Assembly (NCBI RefSeq): GCF_016403105.1
Contig: NZ_CP046155.1
Coordinates: 992,001 to 1,056,000 of the forward strand
Origin: Leptolyngbya sp. BL0902
GTDB taxonomy: Bacteria > Cyanobacteriota > Cyanobacteriia > Phormidesmidales > Phormidesmidaceae
Length of the DNA: 64,000 nucleotides
Direction: 5' to 3'
A model generated the notes under the pieces. It was not told the DNA's origin. It saw nothing but the letters and a program-made list of their open reading frames with translations, and made no database searches. This document shows positions 57,580 through 64,000 of the stretch, piece by piece. The translations under genes and the position numbers were made by a program. Every line of letters starts with the position of its first letter. The stretch's first letter is position 1.

Positions 57580-58965
57580 CTACCTCCACACTTTGCCCCG
57601 CAGCCCATCGGGGGGGGTGATGCCGTAGCGATGCAGCAGGGTGGGCAACACATCATAGAGCTGTGCGCCCTCCAGTTCTCGACCCGTTTGGGGTTGGGCG
57701 GGATCGTGGAAAATCATCAGGCCGAAGGGGGCGTGGTTGGCGTCGTCGGGGCCAGTGTCGTTGTCTACGGTGTAGAGGCTGTTGAGGCCCACGCTGCCAA
57801 CGGAACGCCAAGCTAAGTCATCGAAATACACAATCAAATCGGGAGCCCGTCCGCGCACCTTCTGGTAGATGTTCTGGGGTTTGAAGACCTTGATGGGCAA
57901 GGGCTTACCTGTGGGATCGGTAAGATGGCTGAGCTTTTCCGTGAGTTCCTGGCGCAGCCTTTCGTAGTCGGCCATGGTCACGGTGCCCTGGGGTTCGCGG
58001 CCCTTAACATTAAGGAAAATTCGGGCATAGTAGCCCCCGGCACCCCACACCTGGGTTTGGCCCCAATCCACCGCCGCCTGGTCGAGGGGCATTACCTGAT
58101 CGGGGGTTTCTTTCAGGGTGAGATAGCCCTGGGCGATCAGCCATTCGTTGATGCAAATGCCGCCCATCAAGGGTTGCGCCCCGTGGTCAGACACCACCAG
58201 CACGGCGGTCTCCTCGTCGCAGTGGCTCAGCAATTCCCCCACCCGCTCATCTACATGGACGTAGTAATCGTGGATGGTGGTGGCAAAGGGAGAGTCCGGC
58301 TCGTACTGGGGATGGCGCGGATCCATTGGCTTCCAAAAGGCGTGGTGCAAACGGTCTACACCCATATCGACCAGCATGAGGAAGTCGGGCTGATCCCGCT
58401 GAATTAGTTTTTCAGCCAGGGTAAAACGCTGGTCGCACAGTCGATAGAGATTATCGAGGATACGGTCTTTTTCGTCGGAGCGGAAATTGGGCACATCCAT
58501 CATAAAATCCGGCATCCAGGCTTTGATTTGGTCGCCCAGCTCCGGCGGATGGGTGAAGGGGACGTCCGTGCTGGGGGTGAGGAAGCAGGACACCAGAGCA
58601 CCGTTAACCGCGTAGGGGGGCGAGGTTCCCGGCACACTCAGCACCGCCACCGACCAGCCCGCCTCGGCCAAAATGTCCCACAGGCGCGGAAACTTCACCG
58701 CCCGCCCGTCGGAAATGGCCATGGAGTGATAGTCCCGATCCCGTCGGTTGCGAAAGCCGTAGATGCCCAGCTCCCCCGGATCTCGCCCGGTCATCATGCA
58801 GCTCCAGGCGGGTACGGTGATGGCCGGAATACTGCTCTCCATGCGGCCATACATTCCCTGGGCCATCAGCCGACTTAGGTTGGGCAAATCCTCCCGCCAC
58901 TGCTCAAATACCAGGGACGGCTCCATGCAGTCGAGGCCAATAATCACAAGGCGAGGCGTAGGCAT
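57580..58965 (-). CDS. AlkP-superfamily phosphodiesterase/nucleotide pyrophosphatase
   Basis: A 461-residue metallophosphodiesterase. The metal site and nucleophile are visible: VIIGLDCMEPSLV (Asp), SSIPAITVPAWSCMMTGRDPGELGIYGF (Thr/Ser nucleophile region), VDMGVDRLHHAFW and VVSDHGAQPLMGGICINEWL. It has no signal peptide, so it is cytosolic. Family members hydrolyse nucleotide or phospholipid phosphodiesters; the substrate is unknown. Start ATG at 58965, beginning MPTPRLVIIGLD. Confidence 0.9.
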   Translation of the reverse strand: MPTPRLVIIGLDCMEPSLVFEQWREDLPNLSRLMAQGMYGRMESSIPAITVPAWSCMMTGRDPGELGIYGFRNRRDRDYHSMAISDGRAVKFPRLWDILAEAGWSVAVLSVPGTSPPYAVNGALVSCFLTPSTDVPFTHPPELGDQIKAWMPDFMMDVPNFRSDEKDRILDNLYRLCDQRFTLAEKLIQRDQPDFLMLVDMGVDRLHHAFWKPMDPRHPQYEPDSPFATTIHDYYVHVDERVGELLSHCDEETAVLVVSDHGAQPLMGGICINEWLIAQGYLTLKETPDQVMPLDQAAVDWGQTQVWGAGGYYARIFLNVKGREPQGTVTMADYERLRQELTEKLSHLTDPTGKPLPIKVFKPQNIYQKVRGRAPDLIVYFDDLAWRSVGSVGLNSLYTVDNDTGPDDANHAPFGLMIFHDPAQPQTGRELEGAQLYDVLPTLLHRYGITPPDGLRGKVWR

Positions 58966-59051
58966 GGCAGGGTTCGCGAAACATCCAAGACGCCTCCATT
59001 GTACGGGCGTCCCTGTAAGGACGCCTAACGACACGCCTCAGCCCCAACCCC

Positions 59052-59086
59052 CGACTCCCGACTCCCGATTCCCGACTCCCGACTCC
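59052..59086. repeat. heptanucleotide repeat (CGACTCC) after the MPBQ methyltransferase
   Basis: Five units of CGACTCC (third with CGATTCC) end one base before the reverse-strand stop codon of the methyltransferase. It is the same unit found after mutL and inside radA. Confidence 0.92.
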
Positions 59087-60049
59087 CTAGCCCCTCACCG
59101 CCCGAAACATCCCAAACCGACACAGCCCCGCCCCAAAGGCCAGCCGCATCAGCAGAATGGTAGGCACTTCCCGCAGGGATTTGATGAATCCAGAAACGCC
59201 AAACTTAATCAAGCCCTTGGGCCGCACAATGCCCTGCCAGATGGAATCAATCCAGGAGGGTAGGGTTTCCTGCGTCCAGTCGGCGGTGGTAACGGTGCCC
59301 TCCACCAGGCCCGTGGCTTCGAGGTGTTCGGCAAAGCCCTCAATACTGGCAAATTGGGGGTGCGCCCACTGGTCTAAAAGCTGCTGCATGACGGGCTTTT
59401 CCCAGACATTCAGGGGCTTCTTCCGGTCATCGCGCTGGTTCCAGTCCGCCACAACTAGCACACCACCGGGCTTTAGCACCCGCATCAATTCCTTAGCAAA
59501 GATGGCCTTGTCGGGCATGTGGGGGCCAGCCTCCACCGACCACACCACATCAAAGCTGGCGTCGGGGAAGGATAAATTCATGGCGTCATCCACCTGAAAC
59601 TGGGCGGTGATTCCGGCGGGGGTGAGTTCCGTGGCCCGCTGCACCTGCTGGGGGCTAATGGTCACGCCCGTCACCTTAAACCCATAGTCTCGCGCCAAAA
59701 TTCGGGCACTGCCGCCAATGCCGCAGCCCACATCGAGGACGGTGGTTCCAGTCGGCAAGCGATCTAACCCGCCCCAGCGCACCATTTCGTGGACGAAATC
59801 CGCCTTCGCCGCCAAAAACGACTTGCGACGGGGCGGCGACCCATAGTGCCCTAGATGGATGTGCTCGCCCCAGTAAAACTCAAGGATGCCGTCCTGGGTC
59901 CACTGGTCGTAGGCATTGGCCACGGAATTAGCGGACTGGTAGCGGCGGGCGGTGAAAAAGTAAATCGCCAAGCCCAGCCCCAAGAGCCCGACCAGCAGCC
60001 CCAGAATCGACAGAAATCCCATGCTGAAAATGTTTCCAATACTTAACAA
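59087..60049 (-). CDS. MPBQ/MSBQ methyltransferase (plastoquinone and tocopherol synthesis)
   Basis: A 320-residue SAM-dependent enzyme that methylates 2-methyl-6-phytyl- and 2-methyl-6-solanesyl-benzoquinol. It closely follows Synechocystis Sll0418 as I remember it: SANSVANAYDQWTQDGILEF, YWGEHIHLGHYG, VLDVGCGIGGSARILARDYG, VTISPQQVQRATELTP, VDDAMNLSFPD, SVEAGPHMPDKA and REVPTILLMRLAFGAGLC. The N-terminal 30 residues are one hydrophobic membrane anchor. Start at ATG 60049 or 60022. Confidence 0.93.
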   Translation of the reverse strand: MLSIGNIFSMGFLSILGLLVGLLGLGLAIYFFTARRYQSANSVANAYDQWTQDGILEFYWGEHIHLGHYGSPPRRKSFLAAKADFVHEMVRWGGLDRLPTGTTVLDVGCGIGGSARILARDYGFKVTGVTISPQQVQRATELTPAGITAQFQVDDAMNLSFPDASFDVVWSVEAGPHMPDKAIFAKELMRVLKPGGVLVVADWNQRDDRKKPLNVWEKPVMQQLLDQWAHPQFASIEGFAEHLEATGLVEGTVTTADWTQETLPSWIDSIWQGIVRPKGLIKFGVSGFIKSLREVPTILLMRLAFGAGLCRFGMFRAVRG

Positions 60050-60114
60050 TCCTGCCCTTCATTGTGGCAAGGTTGGGGGATTGGCGCAACGATTCTAAGG
60101 CAACGGTGCTAGGG

Positions 60115-60294
60115 CTAGGGCTGGGACGGGGCCGACACCCATAGGCATAGTGCTGCCGGGGGCATAGCGGACGAAGCCAAGCCGTGGGTAGCCATCTGGG
60201 CATGGGCAGCCCCGTTCAGCAAGACGGTATTCAGCAAGACGGCCAAACCACCCGATACGGCCATTAACCCAATCCACTCGACATAATCTCTCAT
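60115..60294 (-). CDS. possible small membrane peptide
   Basis: A 59-residue open frame starting MRDYVEWIGLMAVSGG with one hydrophobic helix (GLMAVSGGLAVLLNTVLLNG) and an AHA that could be a cleavage site. Nothing identifies it and no clear ribosome site is present. The surrounding gap from 60050 to 60533 shows no other feature that I can support. Confidence 0.3.
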   Translation of the reverse strand: MRDYVEWIGLMAVSGGLAVLLNTVLLNGAAHAQMATHGLASSAMPPAALCLWVSAPSQP

Positions 60295-60533
60295 GGGCGT
60301 TTCCAACCTAGTCCTAACTTGATGGGGCATGGTGCTAATGGGGCAGGGTGTTGATGGGGCGTTGCGTCTGGGATACAACGGCGGCGAGGTGCGTCTTGCC
60401 ACGGTGGCGCTTGGGAGCATCCCCAGCCAAACCTAACCCATCATAGGACGGCTCCGGTGGCTTCGATCCCGGCCTGTGCCGCTGGGGTGAACTGTCCTGA
60501 AGATGGGTGCAGACGTTGTTCCCCAAGGACGCT

Positions 60534-60935
60534 TTACAGCAGATTCTCGAACTGTTGGCGGAGGCGATCCAGTTCAGACTGGGAGAGGGTCGATCCGCTG
60601 TCTTCGGCCTCCGGGGGTTGGGGAGCCGCGTCGGGATCGGCGTTGGGATCCCAGTCCAGTTCTTCCACACGCCCCTCCGGGGGGATGGCCAAGGAGCCTT
60701 CAGGGACAATTTTGCAGCCGTAGCCAGCGCTATCGCAAAAGGCTTCGATATCCTCCTGTTCCATGGCTTCCACGGTGGCTTCTGGGAAATCCTGGGCCTC
60801 TAGCATGACGGCAAAGCGGGTGGCATCGTCTTTGTTTTCAAACATCAGCACAATGTCTTCGGTGTCATCCACCCGAAGGGTGTGGATGCCCTCGTTGTCG
60901 GTGCGGGCATTGAACAACAAAACGTATACCACCAT
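60534..60935 (-). CDS. DUF3110 domain protein
   Basis: A 133-residue cyanobacterial/plastid family protein. The DUF3110 domain occupies the first 80 residues: VYVLLFNARTDNEGIHTLRV, FENKDDATRFAVMLEAQDFP and AFCDSAGYGCKIVPEGSL. The C-terminal third is acidic and Pro-rich and ends in a short helix (LSQSELDRLRQQFENLL). Start ATG at 60935; a TTG at 60941 adds two residues. Function unknown. Confidence 0.88.
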   Translation of the reverse strand: MVVYVLLFNARTDNEGIHTLRVDDTEDIVLMFENKDDATRFAVMLEAQDFPEATVEAMEQEDIEAFCDSAGYGCKIVPEGSLAIPPEGRVEELDWDPNADPDAAPQPPEAEDSGSTLSQSELDRLRQQFENLL

Positions 60936-61026
60936 CGCCAAATTACCAATGCGGTTGCTTAGGGTTTATACCAAGTTGCGTCTAGCGCCGTCCAGTGCTG
61001 GCGGCCTACCCCCGGCCCAACGGTCT

Positions 61027-61533
61027 CTAGCAGCCCGTATCGCCGACGGCCTCTAACGTTAGGCTTTCACCCTCCTGCTCGATGCGGATGGTGGCCCCTT
61101 CAATGGCGAGCACCTCCTGATCGCCTGGGTCAGCGGTTTGGGTAATCTCTACCACCACCGTAGTTTGGCCATCCTGGCTGACAAAGGTTTGAGAGGCGAA
61201 CTGTCCGCCAATGAGTTCTTCACCGCTGGTTTCTGTGCGAACAAAATTCACCACTTCGTCGTCTAGCTTCATGCGCATGGATCCAGTGGGGTCGGTATCA
61301 TCGGGCAGGCCGCTAAACAGGTAGAACCCATCGGCACGGGCATCGGTGCCGGGGGGCAGCAAGGTGAGACCGCAGCCAAAGAGATCGATGTCGTCAAAGG
61401 CGAGGGTGCCTACGGTGGGCAAGGCGGCGGCGGGGGGTGGCGGCTCAACGGGCATTTCGGCTTGACAGCCCATCGCGAATAGGGCGGCACAGACAAGACT
61501 GGAACGGAGGATTGACGCAGAAAAAGGGGCCAT
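61027..61533 (-). CDS. hypothetical lipoprotein
   Basis: A 168-residue exported protein with a lipobox (LFAMGC) after a hydrophobic signal peptide, then a short Pro-rich linker and an all-beta-looking domain ending in Cys. Cys in LFGCGLTLLPPG and the last residue could form a disulfide. It is divergent from the TamB-like gene. Function unknown. Confidence 0.75.
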   Translation of the reverse strand: MAPFSASILRSSLVCAALFAMGCQAEMPVEPPPPAAALPTVGTLAFDDIDLFGCGLTLLPPGTDARADGFYLFSGLPDDTDPTGSMRMKLDDEVVNFVRTETSGEELIGGQFASQTFVSQDGQTTVVVEITQTADPGDQEVLAIEGATIRIEQEGESLTLEAVGDTGC

Positions 61534-61720
61534 GGGCGAACTCCAGAACGTTCTCGGTTGCGTTCAGATTGTCTTAGGGAGACACCCCTAAGGTATCCGA
61601 GGCAACAACTCTGTCCGAGGGCAGTTGTGACAGAACCACAGATTGGATAGGCAGAACGGCGGGAGTTCATTACACTGTTGGGTGTTTCGTGGTGTGTTGT
61701 GTCGGGTGACGGGGGCGGAT

Positions 61721-64000
61721 ATGGCTGATTCACAGGAGCCAGGATCCGAGGAGCGATCCGAAGGACAATCAGGGGAAAGGTCTGGGGCTCAATCCGAGGC
61801 TAGGCTTCATCCTCCAGCCGAGGGACGGTCGAGGGCCATTCCCCGCTGGTTGGGCCTCAGTGTGCTGGTCGGATCGACGCTGGTGCTGGTGGGGGCTGGG
61901 GCGGCTTGGCGCGGTTGGGTATGGCTTCAGAATGACCTTACCCCGTGGCTAGAGTCGGAACTAACCACCGCCATCAACCGCCCGGTGGAACTGGGCGACC
62001 TAGAACGGCTAACCCTGTCTGGGGTGCGGGTAGGGCCGTCACAGATTCCCGCCACCGCTACAGATCCCGATACCCTCACGCTTCAGGCCGTGGAGGTGCA
62101 GATCAACCCCCGCGATTTGCTGCGGCGAGAATTGACCCTCAATGTGGTGCTAGAGCAAGCGGATCTCTATCTAGAGCAAGCCGCCGATGGCCAGTGGATC
62201 GCCCTGGATGTGGAGTTGCCAGAGGCGGAGGACTTGACGCGAGATCCCTGGATTAACGTGCAACCGGGCACCCTTCGCCTGCGGGATAGCCGGGTGGTGC
62301 TGGTGCCCTACGACCGCCGTTCCGAGGCCGAGTCCTCCCAGCCGGAGCAGGGTACGACAGATCAGCCCCAGGTGGAGATCACAGCGGTACAAGGGCGCGT
62401 GCAGTTTAGCCAGGGGCCAACCGAGGCCACCACCGGGCGGCGCACTCGCCTGAATGGGCTGACCTTTGACATCAGCGGCACCTCGGTGGCGGGGGGGCAA
62501 ATTCAAAGCCGAGGATCGGTGCAGTTTCCCACGGTTGGCCCAACCACCGACTCAGGGGCTACCCCAGGGGCTAACCCAGGGGCTAACTCAGGGGCTAACC
62601 CAGCGGCAGAAAACTACCCCACCTGGCGGCAGGCGTTGAGCCAGGGGCGGCCCCTGTTTGGGATGGCTCCGGCTCTAGCCCAGGACTCGGCAGCGGCGCA
62701 GCCCCTGCGGGCCAGGGCAAACCTCCGCATCCAGGAGGCCACCGTCCCAGAAATTCTGCTGATCGTCGAGTCATTTCTGGAGGAGCCGCTGCCTGTGCAG
62801 TTTCCCACCGGAACCGTGAGCGGCACCGTGGATGCGGTCATCGGAGACGGGGATCCCACCTTTACGGGCACCGCACGGGTGGAAGGGGGATCGGTCGTCA
62901 CACCCGGTTTGCCAGAACCGATCCAGGATATCCAGGGCGATGTGCGGCTTCAGGGGCGCATCCTAACCTTTGAAAATGTGACGGCGCGGCTGGAGGACAT
63001 CACCGCTAAGGGCGGGGGCACCCTGGATTTGGATGGGGACTACAACCTAGCGGGGCAGGTCAACCCCTTCACGGTGGATCAGGTTGCGGATCTGTTGGGG
63101 ACGTCCCTGCCCGTGGCAACCACCGGGCAGTTTATCGCCGATGTGGCCATGACTGGCCCGCTAACCCAGCCCGTGTTCACCACAGAATTTCTGTCCCAGG
63201 ATGCGGTTGTTGTCGATCAGGTGGCCTTTTCCCAGGTTCAGGCCCAGGCGAGCTTCCAGCGCAACAGCGTCATCATCGACGGGTTTCGTCTGATCCCCCA
63301 GGCGGGGGGCAGCGTCACTGGAAGCGGCCTCTGGACCTTGGGAGATCCCGGTCGCCTCACCCTGGCGATGACGGGAGATCGCCTGCCCGCCGACGCCCTA
63401 GGCCGCCCCTATGGCCTGCCCAACACCGTAGAAATTGGCCCGGTTTCCTTTGAGGCCAACCTGACGGGGCCACCGGATCAACTGGTGGGCCAAGGCCGCT
63501 GGCAAGCACCGCTGGGCACCTATCCCTCCCAGGGGCGGGTAGCCTGGATTGACCAAACCCTGGCCTTTACCGATACCTTTGTGCAGGTGGCGGGGGGCAC
63601 CGTGGCCGGGGAGGGAACCGTGGGGTTAGACCGTCGGCAATGGCAGGCGGATGTGCGGGCCACGGGGCTATCTCTTGCGGCCCTAGGATCGGGGATAGCC
63701 GGAACGATCAACGGTCGCGGCGAACTGCGGGGCACCCTAGAGAACAACCCCCTCGCCACGATGGCGGGGCAGGGCATCGCCCAGGCGGTGCTGGCCCAGG
63801 GTGGTGTTATCAACGGTCGGGGAACGGTGGGCCAAGGCCGCTGGCAGGCCAATGTGGTCGGACGACAACTGCCGATGTCTGCCTTTTCGCCGCCGTTGCA
63901 GGGCACGGGCAGCGGTCAGGTGGCCCTAACTGGCCCGGTGAACAACCTGACGCTGGGGGCGGTGCGAGGTCAGGGACAAGTGGTGTTGTCTGATGGGTTG
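61721..64000 (+). CDS. TamB/DUF490-like outer-membrane biogenesis protein (3' end outside window)
   Basis: An open frame of 760 codons running off the right edge. After a Ser/Glu-rich start, one transmembrane helix (about 48-64; LSVLVGSTLVLVGAGAAW) anchors it. The rest is a long beta-helical-looking repeat of the AsmA/TamB type: LTLQAVEVQINPRDLLRREL, NLTGPPDQL, VALTGPVNNLTLG. Cyanobacterial and plant relatives (TIC236) bridge inner and outer membranes for beta-barrel protein or lipid traffic. The ATG at 61721 is taken as start; an in-frame GTG lies five codons before. Residues about 279-294 contain a GANP-type repeat. Confidence 0.88.
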   Translation, partial: MADSQEPGSEERSEGQSGERSGAQSEARLHPPAEGRSRAIPRWLGLSVLVGSTLVLVGAGAAWRGWVWLQNDLTPWLESELTTAINRPVELGDLERLTLSGVRVGPSQIPATATDPDTLTLQAVEVQINPRDLLRRELTLNVVLEQADLYLEQAADGQWIALDVELPEAEDLTRDPWINVQPGTLRLRDSRVVLVPYDRRSEAESSQPEQGTTDQPQVEITAVQGRVQFSQGPTEATTGRRTRLNGLTFDISGTSVAGGQIQSRGSVQFPTVGPTTDSGATPGANPGANSGANPAAENYPTWRQALSQGRPLFGMAPALAQDSAAAQPLRARANLRIQEATVPEILLIVESFLEEPLPVQFPTGTVSGTVDAVIGDGDPTFTGTARVEGGSVVTPGLPEPIQDIQGDVRLQGRILTFENVTARLEDITAKGGGTLDLDGDYNLAGQVNPFTVDQVADLLGTSLPVATTGQFIADVAMTGPLTQPVFTTEFLSQDAVVVDQVAFSQVQAQASFQRNSVIIDGFRLIPQAGGSVTGSGLWTLGDPGRLTLAMTGDRLPADALGRPYGLPNTVEIGPVSFEANLTGPPDQLVGQGRWQAPLGTYPSQGRVAWIDQTLAFTDTFVQVAGGTVAGEGTVGLDRRQWQADVRATGLSLAALGSGIAGTINGRGELRGTLENNPLATMAGQGIAQAVLAQGGVINGRGTVGQGRWQANVVGRQLPMSAFSPPLQGTGSGQVALTGPVNNLTLGAVRGQGQVVLSDGL
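62555..62602 (+). repeat. four 12-bp in-frame repeats in the TamB-like gene
   Basis: GGGGCTAACCCA-type units at 62555, 62567, 62579 and 62591 encode GATP, GANP, GANS and GANP. It is a flexible linker-like stretch, without effect on frame. Confidence 0.85.

Overview
The window is 64 kb of a G+C-rich cyanobacterial chromosome, most like a filamentous Leptolyngbya/Nodosilinea-type organism (an inference from style, not a proven placement). Cyanobacterial hallmarks are RpaB, the MPBQ/MSBQ methyltransferase of plastoquinone and tocopherol synthesis, a DUF2555 gene fused by overlap to coaBC, a DUF3110 protein, an RNase P RNA gene, and heptanucleotide tandem repeats between and even inside genes. 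Almost all of it is housekeeping and signalling DNA on both strands. There is no CRISPR array, prophage, intact transposon or tRNA gene that I can see.

Layout. 1-2.8 kb: two GTPases with C-terminal DUF697-like regions. 2.9-7.7 kb: a very large CBS-GAF-PAS-GGDEF-EAL c-di-GMP protein. 7.7-14 kb: pyk, trmFO, a HigBA toxin-antitoxin pair, an esterase and the DUF2555-coaBC pair. 14-20.3 kb: after a 14-bp tandem repeat comes a translationally coupled three-gene phosphorelay (MHYT hybrid kinase, REC-kinase, REC-HD-GYP). 20.4-24.6 kb: a phosphatase-like lipoprotein, OsmC, grxC, and the divergent radA and rpaB. 25.9-28 kb: plsX and fabH. 28-29.2 kb: an A+T-rich NucS-like nuclease. 29.4-36.6 kb: hemW, serA, prmA, a cyclophilin and an EF-G paralogue. 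37-39.3 kb: a membrane-fusion protein followed by a LysR regulator.

39.4-41.9 kb is an accessory island. It holds an intact MntA/HepT pair flanked by ~44-bp direct repeats, then an A+T-rich membrane protein, then the remains of a RAYT transposase, a second nucleotidyltransferase/HEPN pair and a VapBC-type pair.

42-64 kb returns to core genes: an oxidoreductase, a Ski2-like helicase, a DJ-1/PfpI protein, a methylglyoxal-synthase-like/lipid-kinase fusion, creatininase, rnc next to rnpB, mutL, a rhodanese-like protein, a DUF2470-ferredoxin pair, a TPP riboswitch leading to a sodium:solute symporter, an AlkP-superfamily phosphodiesterase, the MPBQ/MSBQ methyltransferase and the start of a TamB-like giant protein cut by the window edge.

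The most notable signals are not single genes. (1) A TPP riboswitch with its own promoter precedes an SSS transporter, implying thiamine or thiamine-precursor uptake, and a ~154-bp repeat element sits between aptamer and gene. (2) That element belongs to a dispersed ~95-bp double-hairpin family with four near-full copies and one short relative here. (3) Heptanucleotide repeats have expanded in frame inside radA and lie directly after the stop codons of mutL and the MPBQ methyltransferase. (4) The toxin-antitoxin island shows both recent insertion and decay.
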